A stretch of 64,000 nt of DNA from Nocardia kruczakiae NBRC 101016. GTDB lineage: Bacteria > Actinomycetota > Actinomycetes > Mycobacteriales > Mycobacteriaceae. The stretch is from NCBI RefSeq assembly GCF_001612965.1, contig NZ_BDBL01000029.1, positions 1 through 64,000 on the forward strand, written 5' to 3'. A program made the position numbers and the translations under genes. The notes beneath the pieces are model-generated. The model had not been told where the DNA came from, ran no database searches, and worked only from the letters and a program-made list of their open reading frames with translations. Below are positions 9,087 to 18,134 of the stretch, in pieces (the first letter of the stretch is position 1; each line of letters starts with the position of its first letter).

Positions 9087-9335
9087 TCAGAAGATGAAGC
9101 CGGCGACGAGACCGATCAGCGCGAGCGCCTCGGTGAACGCGATACCCAGGAACATGTTGGTCCGGATGGTGCCCTGCAGCTCGGGCTGACGGGCGATACC
9201 CTCGATCGCCTTACCGACGACGATGCCGACGCCGACACCCGGGCCGATCGCGGCCAGACCGTAACCGATAGCGCCGTAGCCCTTGACCCGATCCGAGGTC
9301 TGGGCGAGTTCGGCGGCCACGTAGGAGAGGCTCAT
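9087..9335 (-). CDS. atpE: ATP synthase Fo c subunit
   Basis: Proton-carrying rotor ring subunit, 82 residues, with two transmembrane helices joined by the polar RQPE loop (residues 49-52). The proton-binding carboxylate is Glu69 in FTEALALIG. The first helix has the Gly-rich repeat needed for close ring packing. In mycobacteria this subunit is the target of diarylquinolines; the N-terminal half here differs clearly from M. tuberculosis AtpE. The gene lies between atpB and atpF with a 70-base spacer before it. Confidence 0.97.
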   Translation of the reverse strand: MSLSYVAAELAQTSDRVKGYGAIGYGLAAIGPGVGVGIVVGKAIEGIARQPELQGTIRTNMFLGIAFTEALALIGLVAGFIF

Positions 9336-9405
9336 GAGATTTCTTTCCCTTTCTGTTGCCCACCCGCCCGGCGGCAGGTGGGGCAGTTCTTGTGCGGTCG
9401 TGCGG

Positions 9406-10200
9406 TCAGTGCGAGTCGGCGTGCTCGGCGAGGCTGATGTACACAGCCGTCAACAGCGCGAACACGTAGGCCTGCAGGAAGATCACCAGAAGTTCGAAAA
9501 GGGTGAATCCGAATCCCGCGAGCAAGGAGAACGGCGAGAAGATCTTCATCCACGAAGCGGCGTCGAAGAGGAAGAACTGGGTGGCACTGAAGAACAGCAC
9601 CAGCATGATGTGACCGGACAGCATGTTGGCCATGAGTCGGACGGTCAGCGTGAACGGACGCAGGATGAAGGTCGAGACGAACTCGATCGGAATCAGCAGC
9701 ACGTGCAGCGCAACCGGAACATTCGGCACCACGACGGACGAGCGCATGTACCGCCAGAATCCGTACTTGCGGATACCGACGTAGTTGAACGTGATGTAGG
9801 CGATGGCCGCCAGCACGATCGGCATTCCGACGCGCGCGTTCGAGGAAATGTTCAACAGCGGTATGACGCTGGAGAAGTTCAGGAACAGCACCGTGAAGAA
9901 GATCGTGGCGATCAGCGGGAAAAACCTGCGGCCGGTCTTCTTGCCCAGCACTTCATCGCAGATCTGCTCACGAACGAACAGCAGGCCGATCTCCGCGACG
10001 TTCTGCAGACCGCGAGGAACGAGACGGGGACTGCGGAATGCGAGCAACATCACCGCAACCAATACCGCCACCATGATGAGGCGAACCATCATCAATCGGT
10101 CGATCTCGAAAGGTGTCCCCCCGAACAGCAGCGCATCAGGGAAGAAGTCTTGTAGCGAAGGCGCGTGGAACTCGCCCGCCAGAGTGGTGACGCTCAGCAT
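9406..10200 (-). CDS. atpB: ATP synthase Fo a subunit
   Basis: Integral membrane stator subunit forming the proton half-channels, about 264 residues and 5-6 membrane helices. The essential Arg is residue 188 in LTVRLMANMLSGH. I chose ATG 10200 (MLSVTTLAGEF) because it is preceded by GGGAGAGA at good spacing; the frame remains open to 10254. First structural gene of the Fo-F1 set, with a 299-base leader separating it from the atpI-like gene. Confidence 0.95.
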   Translation of the reverse strand: MLSVTTLAGEFHAPSLQDFFPDALLFGGTPFEIDRLMMVRLIMVAVLVAVMLLAFRSPRLVPRGLQNVAEIGLLFVREQICDEVLGKKTGRRFFPLIATIFFTVLFLNFSSVIPLLNISSNARVGMPIVLAAIAYITFNYVGIRKYGFWRYMRSSVVVPNVPVALHVLLIPIEFVSTFILRPFTLTVRLMANMLSGHIMLVLFFSATQFFLFDAASWMKIFSPFSLLAGFGFTLFELLVIFLQAYVFALLTAVYISLAEHADSH

Positions 10201-10391
10201 TCTCTCCCGTGTTCGGCCACGAGACATGTTCCATCTCGCGGTTCGATCGGACATTGACGATCAGGTGGTCGACTCAGGTCGGCTCGAAGTTCGTCAGCAG
10301 CTGCGCGGGGAGACCCGCAGTGGCGTCTGTACGTCGGCGACATCGTCGACGGTGCAGGGCCGGAACTTCTCACCGAAGGACCGGCACGGCA

Positions 10392-10466
10392 GTAAGCATA
10401 ACCTCTCGCACCGGCGACGATGCGGTCGGCCCCGTTGGTTCGGATGCTTACGGTAAAGAGTTTACC
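10392..10466. promoter_or_regulatory. Dyad elements in the atpI-atpB spacer
   Basis: The 299-base spacer before atpB holds two inverted repeats: GTAAGCAT (10392-10399) with ATGCTTAC (10444-10451), perfect 8-base arms 44 bases apart, and GGTAAA (10452-10457) with TTTACC (10461-10466). The surrounding sequence is less GC-rich than the genes. They may be part of a promoter or an mRNA leader structure for atpBEFHAGDC. I found no gene in the spacer. Confidence 0.35.
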
Positions 10467-10499
10467 AAGCTATCTACGACAACGTGTAGGGGGTCTTGT

Positions 10500-10952
10500 T
10501 CACACGTTCGAACGATCTTGGTCGGCGGGCCCCGCCGGCGGGTCGATCACCGGAACACGTTGGCGCAGAAGTCCGTACGTCTCGGCTCCGAGAACAATCA
10601 GCAACGCCCCCACGACGGTCAGGAAAAGGGTGCCGGGGCTGTAGAAATCGAACTGGTGCAAGATCGCGACCACGATCATCACGACCAGGATTTTGCCGAT
10701 CCAGCTCGCCAGCATCACCATGCCCTGAATGCCGGAATCCAATTTCGCGCTGAACAGCACGAGAGCGGCGGTGGTGAGAATGAAGAAACCACCGATCGCG
10801 GATCCGATGAGCGCGCCCCAGAAACCGGCCCAGCCCGCGACGATCGAGCCGGCGACGACCGAAACCACCACCAGCACGCACAATCCGGCGATGCCGTAAC
10901 GCAGCGCTGCTCGTAGTGGCGCGTCGGGGTGCAATTCGGGTGCCGTGCTCAC
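10500..10952 (-). CDS. AtpI-like membrane protein
   Basis: Protein of about 150 residues with four predicted transmembrane helices, in the position of the ATP synthase protein I homologue of actinobacteria (Rv1303 position), directly before atpB. AtpI proteins assist c-ring assembly or ion supply in other bacteria; actinobacterial versions are divergent. The GTG at 10952 is chosen because the longer frame (to 11009) would overlap the end of the upstream wecA gene; its ribosome site is weak. The C-terminus is soluble and Pro/Asp-rich. Confidence 0.78.
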   Translation of the reverse strand: MSTAPELHPDAPLRAALRYGIAGLCVLVVVSVVAGSIVAGWAGFWGALIGSAIGGFFILTTAALVLFSAKLDSGIQGMVMLASWIGKILVVMIVVAILHQFDFYSPGTLFLTVVGALLIVLGAETYGLLRQRVPVIDPPAGPADQDRSNV

Positions 10953-10974
10953 GTCGAGCCACTTTACCCGTTCC

Positions 10975-12126
10975 TTACTTGCGGCGACCGCGGAGCCCGA
11001 CCACTTCACGCAGCGATGGGACGGCCGTCACAACCAGGGAGAAAACCAAACCCGCCGCGAACAGCAGAACCACCAACCGGCGATCCATCAAAGAGGTTCC
11101 CACGGCCGCGAATGCGAGCACGCCGACCCACAGATAGATCAACAACACCACGCGCCGATGCGAATGCCCGATCTGCAACAGACGGTGATGCAAATGCATT
11201 TTGTCGGGAGTGGAGAAACTCACACCCGCGCGCACGCGGCGCACGATTGCCAGCACCAGATCCAATACCGGAATGAACATCACCGCTCCCACCAGCAACA
11301 GCGGTGACAGCAGACCCACGATGTCGCGCGGCCCGTATCCGGTGAGCGGAATTCGGCCGGATGCGCCGGTGGAGACCGCGGCGAGCATCAGACCGATCAA
11401 CATCGATCCGGAATCGCCCATGAATATTCGGGCCGGGTGGAAATTATGTGGCAGAAATCCCAGACATCCCCCCGCCAGCGCGGCGGCCAGCAGGGCCGGT
11501 GGATAGCCGTCGGTCGCACCGCCCTGCTGATAGAGCAAACCCACGGTGAACACGAACACGGCGGCGGCGGCGATCAGCCCCAGCCCCGCCGCGAGCCCGT
11601 CGAGACCGTCCACGAAATTCATCGCGTTGATCATGGTGACGGTGATGGCCACCGTCACCACCCACCCCTGCAACTGGTCGAGCACGACCGTGGTGTTGCT
11701 GAACGGGTTGTAGATGGCCACCCAGCTCAGGCCCATCACGGCCATCGCCCCGGCGGCCGAGATCTGGCCCACGAACTTCGTCAGCGCGTCCAGGCCCCAG
11801 CGGTCGTCGACGATGCCGACCAGGACGATCAGGGTGCCCGCGACCAGCACGGCCGGAATATCGCGCGGATAGTCGAAACCGCGGCGCAGCGCCGGCAGCT
11901 GATGGGCGAACAGCACCGCGGCCAGCACACCCAGATAGATGCCGACGCCGCCCATGCGCGGAATCGGCTCGAGATGCACATCACGATCGCGGGGTACCGC
12001 GATGGCGCCGAAACCGATGGCCAGCACCCGAATTCCGCCGGTGGACAACATCGTCACCACCGCGGACACGAGCAGCACCAGAAGCAGCTCGCGCAGCGGG
12101 ACGACCGCACCCTGACTGAAAACCAT
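10975..12126 (-). CDS. wecA: WecA-family polyprenyl-phosphate GlcNAc-1-P transferase
   Basis: Polytopic membrane enzyme (383 residues, about 11 helices) that transfers a sugar-1-phosphate from a UDP-sugar to decaprenyl phosphate. Family motifs are clear: DDRWG (107-111), NFVDGLDG (170-177), the Mg-binding FMGDSGS (235-241) and HLHHR (311-315). In mycobacteria the orthologue (Rv1302) primes the arabinogalactan linker with GlcNAc-1-phosphate; the same role is inferred here. It sits between the threonylcarbamoyl-AMP synthase gene (11 bases) and the atpI-like gene. MraY is a related possibility, but the HLHHR motif and gene order favour WecA. Confidence 0.93.
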   Translation of the reverse strand: MVFSQGAVVPLRELLLVLLVSAVVTMLSTGGIRVLAIGFGAIAVPRDRDVHLEPIPRMGGVGIYLGVLAAVLFAHQLPALRRGFDYPRDIPAVLVAGTLIVLVGIVDDRWGLDALTKFVGQISAAGAMAVMGLSWVAIYNPFSNTTVVLDQLQGWVVTVAITVTMINAMNFVDGLDGLAAGLGLIAAAAVFVFTVGLLYQQGGATDGYPPALLAAALAGGCLGFLPHNFHPARIFMGDSGSMLIGLMLAAVSTGASGRIPLTGYGPRDIVGLLSPLLLVGAVMFIPVLDLVLAIVRRVRAGVSFSTPDKMHLHHRLLQIGHSHRRVVLLIYLWVGVLAFAAVGTSLMDRRLVVLLFAAGLVFSLVVTAVPSLREVVGLRGRRK

Positions 12127-12137
12127 CTACCGGGCCG

Positions 12138-12803
12138 TCAGCGGGTGGTCTCGGGCGACAGTTCGTCCGGCGCCATACCCAGCACCTCGGCGACCTGCGC
12201 GACGGTCACCGCGCCGGCCCGCAGCACCCGCGGACGGTCGCCGGTCAGATCCACGATCGTGGAGGGCACGCCGTGTTCGGCCGGGCCGCCGTCCAGATAC
12301 ACGCCGACCTGGTTGCCCAGCTGGTGTCGCGCCTCGGTGACCGTCGTGGCGGGCGGCTGCCCGGAGACGTTCGCGCTCGACACGGCCATCGGGCCGACCT
12401 CGCGCAGCAGTTCCAGCGCGATCGGGTGCAGCGGCATGCGCAGCATCACCGTGCCGCGGGCGTCACCGAGATCCCAGGCCAGCGAGGGCGCCTGCTGCAC
12501 GACCAGGCTCAGCCCGCCCGGCCAGAAGGCGCGGATCAGGTCGCGTGCCTGCGGCTGCACGGAGAAGACGAGTCCGTCGATGGTGTTCCACGAACCGACC
12601 AGCACCGGCACGGGCATGTCGCGCCCGCGCCGCTTGGCCGCCAGCAGGCCGGCCACGGCCGTGGAATCGAACGCATCCGCGGCGATTCCGTAGACCGTAT
12701 CGGTGGGGATGACGGCCAGCCGTCCGGATTTCAAGGTGGTCCGCGCGGCGGTCAATCCGGCGGCACGAGAATCGGGATCGGAGCAGTCGTAGACGGTACT
12801 CAC
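12138..12803 (-). CDS. L-threonylcarbamoyladenylate synthase (YrdC/Sua5 family)
   Basis: Makes threonylcarbamoyl-AMP from threonine, bicarbonate and ATP for the t6A modification at position 37 of ANN-decoding tRNAs. The 221-residue protein has the family features: the KRGRDMPVPVL segment (KR-x-x-x-x-P), the SSANVSGQPPAT motif and the nucleotide-binding PTDTVYGIAADA near the N-terminus. It lacks the extra C-terminal Sua5 domain. GTG 12803 (VSTVYDCSD) is chosen as the family-type start; the frame is open to 12866. It lies 72 bases after prmC and next to wecA, as in M. tuberculosis (Rv1301). Confidence 0.94.
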   Translation of the reverse strand: MSTVYDCSDPDSRAAGLTAARTTLKSGRLAVIPTDTVYGIAADAFDSTAVAGLLAAKRRGRDMPVPVLVGSWNTIDGLVFSVQPQARDLIRAFWPGGLSLVVQQAPSLAWDLGDARGTVMLRMPLHPIALELLREVGPMAVSSANVSGQPPATTVTEARHQLGNQVGVYLDGGPAEHGVPSTIVDLTGDRPRVLRAGAVTVAQVAEVLGMAPDELSPETTR

Positions 12804-12875
12804 GGCGGTGAGTCTATTGAATGTGTCTCCCGGCACGTTGCCCGGCTTCGCGCAAATTCTCGGCAATCGCGAGGG

Positions 12876-13775
12876 TCAGCGCGCGCGGCGGGCGGCGACG
12901 AAGCGCGGCCGGCCGGCCAGATCCGGGTGTTCGACGATGTCGCAGAACCGGCCGTCTCCGGCGAACAGCGCCGCGACCTGAGGACCGTGCGAATCGTCGT
13001 GTTCGACGGCCGCCACGCCCTCGGGGCGCAGCAGCCGGGTGATGGTGGCGACCATGGGGGCGATCACCTCGAGTCCGTCGGGGCCGCCGAACAGGGCGAG
13101 ATGCGGATCGTGTTCGGCCACTTCGGGATCCAGCCGTGCGTCCGAGGGGATGTAGGGCGGATTCGCGACGACGACGTCGACCCGGCCGTTCAGCTCGGCC
13201 AGCACCTGCGCGTCGGTGACATCACCTGCATGCAGGACGATCGGCGTATCTCCTTGCGCGGCTTGCCGTTCGGCGTTGCGCTGCGCCCATTGCCTTGCGG
13301 TGGGGTCGATTTCGACGGCGTGGACCTCGGCGTCGGGACGGGCATTGGCGATCGCCAGGGCCAGGGCCCCCGATCCGGTGCACAGGTCGACCACGATCGG
13401 GGGGTGCTCGTGGCCGGCCGCCTCGAGCTGGGCCAGCGCCCACGCGAAGATCAGCTCGGTTTCCGGCCGCGGGACGAACACACCCGGGCCCACCTCGAGA
13501 TCCACCTCACCCATCGAGGCGGCGCCGGTCAGATGCTGGAGCGGTACCCGCTCGGCCCGGCGCGCCACCAGCTCGAGGAACCGTTCGAGTTGTTCCGAGG
13601 TCACCATCGGCACAAGGGCCAGCCGCGATCGCTCGACCTCGAGGACGAAGGCGGCCAGAAATTCCGCGTCGATCTGCGGACTGTGCACCCCCGCCGCCGC
13701 GAGCGTGCGCGTGGCGGCGATGATCGCGGGACGGAGCGGCACTCGGTGCCGATCCGCCTCGCCGGAAGCCCGCAT
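12876..13775 (-). CDS. prmC: Peptide chain release factor N5-glutamine methyltransferase
   Basis: Methylates the Gln of the GGQ motif in release factors, using S-adenosylmethionine. About 299 residues. The SAM-binding motif DLCTGSGAL is near residues 130-138 and the catalytic NPPY is at 205-208, with the preceding PRPETE signature. The ATG at 13775 overlaps the prfA stop by one base (TGATG), indicating translational coupling to its substrate's gene; a GTG one codon upstream is also possible. Confidence 0.96.
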   Translation of the reverse strand: MRASGEADRHRVPLRPAIIAATRTLAAAGVHSPQIDAEFLAAFVLEVERSRLALVPMVTSEQLERFLELVARRAERVPLQHLTGAASMGEVDLEVGPGVFVPRPETELIFAWALAQLEAAGHEHPPIVVDLCTGSGALALAIANARPDAEVHAVEIDPTARQWAQRNAERQAAQGDTPIVLHAGDVTDAQVLAELNGRVDVVVANPPYIPSDARLDPEVAEHDPHLALFGGPDGLEVIAPMVATITRLLRPEGVAAVEHDDSHGPQVAALFAGDGRFCDIVEHPDLAGRPRFVAARRAR

Positions 13776-14866
13776 CACTCCGCCGCGAGCCGGGCGGCGC
13801 GGTCGGCTTCACCGAGAGCGTCCAGCAGCGCGTCCAATTCTCCGTCCAGCACAGAGTCCAGATTGTGAGCCTTGAAGCCGATGCGGTGGTCGGTGATGCG
13901 GTTCTCGGGGAAGTTGTAGGTGCGGATGCGCTCCGAGCGGTCGACCGTGCGGATCTGCGAGGCACGTCCGGCGGCGGCGTCGGCCTCGGCCTGTTCCTCG
14001 GCCAGGCTCTGCAACCGCGCCGAGAGCACCTGCATCGCGCGGATCTTGTTCTGCAGCTGCGAACGCTCGTTCTGGCAGGTCACGACGATGCCGGTCGGCA
14101 AATGGGTGATCCGGACCGCGGAGTCGGTGGTGTTGACGCCCTGGCCGCCCTTACCGGAGGAGCGGTAGACGTCGATGCGCAGATCGGATTCGTCGATCTG
14201 GACCTGTTCGACCTCGTCGGGTTCGGGATAGATCAGCACGCCGGCCGCGGAGGTGTGGATGCGGCCCTGCGATTCGGTGACCGGCACACGCTGGACGCGA
14301 TGGACCCCGCCCTCGAACTTCAGCCGGGACCAGACGCCGTCGCGGCTGGGCTCGCGGCTCTTGATCGAGAGCGTCGCCTCCTTGTATCCGCCCAGGTCGG
14401 ACACGTTGGCGTCGAGGACCTCCACCTTCCAGCCGTGCCGTTCGGCGTAGCGGATGTACATGCGTGCCAGATCGGAGGCGAACAAAGCCGACTCCTCGCC
14501 GCCCTCCCCCGACTTCACCTCGAGCACGACATCGTCGCTGTCGTGCGGGTCGCGCGGGGCCAGCAGATCGGTCAGCGCCTTCGACAGCTCTTCGACCTGC
14601 TGTTCGAGTCCGGGGACCTCGGCCGCGAAGGACGCATCGTCGGCGGCCAGCTCCCGGGCGGCGGCCAGATCGTCGCGGGCCGCGCTGAGCTTGGTGTAGG
14701 TCGACATGATCGGCGCCAATTCGGCGAACCGCTTACCGACGCGACGGGCCTCACCCGGGTTGTTGTGCAACGCCGGATCCGACAGCTGTGTCTCCAGGCC
14801 GGCGTGTTCGGCGAGGATATCGTCGATGGCGGAGGGGGCCGTGATCTTGTCGGCCATGGCGGTCAT
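13775..14866 (-). CDS. prfA: Peptide chain release factor 1
   Basis: Recognises UAA and UAG stop codons and releases the nascent peptide. 363 residues. The stop-codon-reading tripeptide PVT is at residues 195-197 and the catalytic GGQ at 240-242 within SSGKGGQGVNTTDSAV. ATG start at 14866; the ATG three codons downstream (MADKIT) is an alternative. It forms an overlapping pair with prmC and lies after rpmE, the usual actinobacterial order. Confidence 0.97.
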   Translation of the reverse strand: MTAMADKITAPSAIDDILAEHAGLETQLSDPALHNNPGEARRVGKRFAELAPIMSTYTKLSAARDDLAAARELAADDASFAAEVPGLEQQVEELSKALTDLLAPRDPHDSDDVVLEVKSGEGGEESALFASDLARMYIRYAERHGWKVEVLDANVSDLGGYKEATLSIKSREPSRDGVWSRLKFEGGVHRVQRVPVTESQGRIHTSAAGVLIYPEPDEVEQVQIDESDLRIDVYRSSGKGGQGVNTTDSAVRITHLPTGIVVTCQNERSQLQNKIRAMQVLSARLQSLAEEQAEADAAAGRASQIRTVDRSERIRTYNFPENRITDHRIGFKAHNLDSVLDGELDALLDALGEADRAARLAAE

Positions 14867-14902
14867 GCCTTCCGTAGGAGCGTGCGAACACCTGTAAACG
14901 CA

Positions 14903-14939
14903 CCAACGCCCGGCCTGCGCTGGGCAGGACGGGCGTTGG
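14903..14939 (-). terminator. Hairpin after rpmE
   Basis: Perfect 10-base arms (14903-14912 and 14930-14939) enclose an inner CCTGC/GCAGG stem. It lies 8 bases past the rpmE stop codon and before prfA on the minus strand, and probably ends or attenuates the rpmE transcript. No T-tract follows. Confidence 0.65.
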
Positions 14940-14947
14940 CGGGGTAG

Positions 14948-15193
14948 CTACTCGGCTGCCGAACTCTCGGACTGCTCGGCCTTCTTGGCGCGCTTGCCGT
15001 AGCGGGCCTCGAAGCGGGCGACGCGGCCGCCGGTGTCGAGGATCTTCTGCTTGCCGGTGTAGAACGGGTGGCACTGCGAGCAGACCTCGACGGTGATGTG
15101 GCCCGACTCCTTGGTGCTGTGAGTCTGGAAGGTGTTGCCGCAACCGCAGACAACGGTGGTCGGCACGTATGCCGGGTGAATTCCTGCCTTCAT
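14948..15193 (-). CDS. rpmE: 50S ribosomal protein L31, zinc-binding form
   Basis: Large-subunit ribosomal protein of 81 residues. It is the zinc-binding (C+) paralogue: Cys pairs in VVCGCGN and EVCSQCHPFYTG supply the ligands. The zinc-free paralogue is usually made under zinc limitation elsewhere in the genome. The start (15193, MKAGIHPAY) has a strong GAGAGGA site; the long upstream open frame is not used. C-terminus is Lys/Glu/Ser-rich. Confidence 0.96.
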   Translation of the reverse strand: MKAGIHPAYVPTTVVCGCGNTFQTHSTKESGHITVEVCSQCHPFYTGKQKILDTGGRVARFEARYGKRAKKAEQSESSAAE

Positions 15194-15553
15194 GGGTGTC
15201 CTCTCGATCTGGCCCCGGGTCGCCCGAGCCCACGGCTGTATCTGCCGTGCTGCCGTAATGGACGTGAACCGGAACCGACTAGGCGGGATGGTCTGCCGAT
15301 CGCAGACGCACCGACGGTCCAGTATGCCAGAACCGCCGATACGCACTCACAACGCACCCTGTACCGCATTTGTTCCGGCATCGACACCCCGGACAGCGGC
15401 AGACCCCCAAGGAAGTAACGGCACGCGTCTTCGCGATTCTCGAGCCACGCTGAAACGAGTAGTCGGCTACTCGGGAATATGAACACCTTTGTTCGTAGAT
15501 TCGTTGCAGGAAGTAGACCCATGGCAATCGAACCGACGATCCGAGGGACAGCA
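15194..15553. other. Spacer between rpmE and a divergent small gene
   Basis: No gene recognised in these 360 bases. It should hold the rpmE promoter and that of the plus-strand gene at 15554. The only clear structure is a dyad, CGAGTAG (15456-15462) and CTACTCG (15467-15473) with a TCGG loop, which could be an operator or a hairpin. Confidence 0.5.
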
Positions 15554-16132
15554 GTGAATTTCTCCACCGCGCGGGGGACGAGCAGGAGATCTCGATCCCC
15601 GGACGCCGGACATACCCGCCTCGGATACCGCACCCTCCGCCGGTGGCCCCGGAGCGGACATTCGAAGGAAATCGGCGCCGCGACGACGTTGGCCGCCCTG
15701 GCGGTCCTCGTCCTCGCCGGATGGCTCACGGCCTCCGGCACCCCGCCCCGCGCCGCCGTCGTGACCCCCTCCGGACCGGATCGGCCCTACGAATTCGCCG
15801 CGACCTCGATCTCCACCGGATCCATCACCGGTGCCACCGCACTGATCCTGATCGGGCTGATCGCCGGTGCCGCGGTCATCGGCCTGCTGTTCTACTCCCC
15901 TACTCCGCCCCGCCCCGGCAGACGGCGCGGTCGTCGGCGTGCACGTCTCCCGCAGACAGCAATGCGGCCCCGCCGAAGCGGGGCCGCATTATCGCGAGCC
16001 GAGCGGCACCCGCGGGTGCGCGCCGGGCGAACGTACTGCTCGTCGCCTATTCGTCCAAGGCTCCCGGTGCGGTCTTCGAGACCGTCATCAGGAATTCGAC
16101 GTTGCTCTTCGACTTCTTCAAACGGTCGATGA
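15554..16132 (+). CDS. Hypothetical small membrane protein
   Basis: Unrecognised protein of about 192 residues. Two hydrophobic segments in the same frame look like membrane helices (about residues 42-60, TTLAALAVLVLAGWL; and about 92-115, ALILIGLIAGAAVIGLLFY), followed by an Arg-rich tail. Third codon positions in that region are almost all G or C, as in real genes of this genome. The GTG at 15554 has GAGGGA at proper spacing; ATG 15479 is an upstream alternative. The 3' part runs through the hairpin at 15961 and overlaps the end of rho on the other strand, and codon use weakens there, so the true end may be shorter or frameshifted. It interrupts the rho-rpmE order seen in mycobacteria. Confidence 0.45.
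   Translation: MNFSTARGTSRRSRSPDAGHTRLGYRTLRRWPRSGHSKEIGAATTLAALAVLVLAGWLTASGTPPRAAVVTPSGPDRPYEFAATSISTGSITGATALILIGLIAGAAVIGLLFYSPTPPRPGRRRGRRRARLPQTAMRPRRSGAALSRAERHPRVRAGRTYCSSPIRPRLPVRSSRPSSGIRRCSSTSSNGR
15961..15990. terminator. Hairpin between rho and the divergent small gene
   Basis: Perfect 13-base arms (15961-15973 and 15978-15990) with a CGAA loop, 57 bases past the rho stop codon. It is symmetric and could end transcription from both sides. T-tracts are weak on both strands. Confidence 0.75.
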
Positions 16133-18134
16133 GCAGGTCGATCGCCTGCTGCGAATCGAGGCCCGAGAGCACCCGGCGCAGCTTGTGGATGACCGCCATC
16201 TCGTCCGGCGACATCAACAGCTCGTCGTGGCGGGTGCTGGACGGGTTGATGTCGACGGCCGGGAACACGCGCCGCTCGGCGATCTTGCGATCGAGCTTGA
16301 GCTCGGCGTTACCGGTGCCCTTGAACTCCTCGAAGATCACCGTGTCACCGGTGGAACCGGTCTCCACCATGGCAGTGGCGATGATGGTCAGCGAGCCGCC
16401 GTTCTCGATGTTGCGGGCCGCGCCGAGGAACCGCTTGGGCGGGTACAGCGCGGTGGAATCCACACCACCGGACAGGATGCGACCCGAGGCCGGCGAGGAG
16501 TTGTTGTACGCACGACCCAGCCGGGTGATCGAGTCGAGCAGCACGACGACGTCCTGCCCCATCTCGACCAGGCGCTTGGCCCGCTCGATGGCGAGTTCGG
16601 CGACCGAGGTGTGATCGCTCGGCGGACGGTCGAACGTCGAGGCGATCACCTCGCCGCGCACCGAGCGCTGCATATCGGTGACCTCTTCGGGACGCTCGTC
16701 CACCAGCACCACCATCAGGTAGCACTCCGGGTTGTTGGTGGCGATCGCGTTCGCGATGTCCTGCAGGATCGTGGTCTTACCCGCCTTCGGCGGCGACACG
16801 ATCAGCGCGCGCTGGCCCTTACCGATCGGCATGATCAGGTCGATCACGCGAGTGGTGAGCTTGTTCGGCGTGGTCTCGAGCCGCAGCCGCTGGTTCGGGT
16901 ACAGCGGGGTGAGCTTGTTGAATTCCGGCCGGCGGCGGGCGGATTCGACATCCGAGCCGTTGACCGTGTCCAGCCGCACCAGCGGATCGAACTTCTGGCG
17001 CTGATTGCTCTGTTCGCCCTCGCGCGGAGCACGCACCGCACCGGTGATCGCGTCACCACGGCGCAGACCGTTCTTGCGCACCAGGTTCATCGACACGTAG
17101 ACGTCGTTCTGGCCGGCCAGGTAGCCCGAGGTGCGCACGAACGCGTAGTTGTCGAGCACATCGAGGATGCCGGCGACCGGCTGCAGGACATCGTCCTCGC
17201 GGATCTCGACCTCGCGGCCGCCCTCGCCGCCCTCACGGTCACGTCCGCCACGACGGCGCTCCCGGAACCGGCGGCCGCGGCGCCCGCGCCCGCCTTCCTC
17301 GTCGTCCTCACCACGCTGGTCGCGGCCACGATCGCCACCGCGGGCGGCGCCGTTCTGGCCGGACTGGTTCTGGCCGCCGGACTGGTTGCGGTCGCGGCGA
17401 CGATCGCCCGACTCCTGATCCGACTTGGCGTCGCCGCCCTCGGCCTTCGGTTCGGTCCTGGTCTCGGCGCGAGCCTCGCCACCGCGGTTCTCGCCACGGT
17501 TGTCGCCGCCCTCACCACGCTGGTCGCGGCCACGGCGCTGACGGCCGCGGCCGCGCTGGCCACCGTCACGGCCGGACTCGTCACCCGAATCGGCCGGGCG
17601 CGCAGCCGTTTCCGCGGTTTCCGCCTTGGCGGACGCGTTCTCGGTGCCGACACCGTCGAGAGTCTGCTGCTGGCCACGCGCGGCACCGTTGCGGGTGCCC
17701 TTCGGCGCATCGTTCCGGGCGCGTCCCTTACCGGCGGACTCGGCGGCGTTCTCGGAGGTCTGAGGGGACTCGGCCTTCGCCGCCGCACCGGATTCGGTCG
17801 CGACATTCGACGCGGACTTCACGGCGGGCTCGGCGCCCGCGTCCGCTTCGGCGGATTTCGCATCGCCCCGGCCACCACGCGCGGACTTGCCGGAGGCGGC
17901 CTGATTTTCCTTGATGGCGGCGATGAGATCGCCCTTACGCATTCCGGATGTGCCTCGGATACCGAGCTCTCCGGCAAGCGCACGCAACTGCGGCAACAAC
18001 ATTCCAGTCAGCCCCGATCGTGCGACGTCGGTGTGTTCGCTCATCTTCGAAATCTGTCCGGAGTCACTTTCGCGGCCGTCCGAGGGATTTGCAGTGTCCA
18101 CCCCGGGTGTCGCGAGCAGGTCCGTATCTGTCAC
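16047..18134 (-). CDS. rho: Transcription termination factor Rho, with long basic insertion
   Basis: Hexameric RNA-dependent ATPase that ends transcription. About 695 residues against 419 in E. coli. An N-terminal SAP-like helix pair (PQLRALAGELGIRGTSGMRK) is followed by an insertion of roughly 230 residues rich in Gly, Arg, Asp, Gln and Asn (QRGRGRQRRGRD-type repeats), then the RNA-binding cold-shock-like domain and the ATPase with the P-loop region SPPKAGKTT. Such insertions are typical of actinobacterial Rho and add RNA affinity. The GTG at 18134 has AAGGAAAGGA upstream; the frame is open to 18269. A 7-base-arm hairpin sits just before this site. Confidence 0.95.
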   Translation of the reverse strand: MTDTDLLATPGVDTANPSDGRESDSGQISKMSEHTDVARSGLTGMLLPQLRALAGELGIRGTSGMRKGDLIAAIKENQAASGKSARGGRGDAKSAEADAGAEPAVKSASNVATESGAAAKAESPQTSENAAESAGKGRARNDAPKGTRNGAARGQQQTLDGVGTENASAKAETAETAARPADSGDESGRDGGQRGRGRQRRGRDQRGEGGDNRGENRGGEARAETRTEPKAEGGDAKSDQESGDRRRDRNQSGGQNQSGQNGAARGGDRGRDQRGEDDEEGGRGRRGRRFRERRRGGRDREGGEGGREVEIREDDVLQPVAGILDVLDNYAFVRTSGYLAGQNDVYVSMNLVRKNGLRRGDAITGAVRAPREGEQSNQRQKFDPLVRLDTVNGSDVESARRRPEFNKLTPLYPNQRLRLETTPNKLTTRVIDLIMPIGKGQRALIVSPPKAGKTTILQDIANAIATNNPECYLMVVLVDERPEEVTDMQRSVRGEVIASTFDRPPSDHTSVAELAIERAKRLVEMGQDVVVLLDSITRLGRAYNNSSPASGRILSGGVDSTALYPPKRFLGAARNIENGGSLTIIATAMVETGSTGDTVIFEEFKGTGNAELKLDRKIAERRVFPAVDINPSSTRHDELLMSPDEMAVIHKLRRVLSGLDSQQAIDLLIDRLKKSKSNVEFLMTVSKTAPGALDE

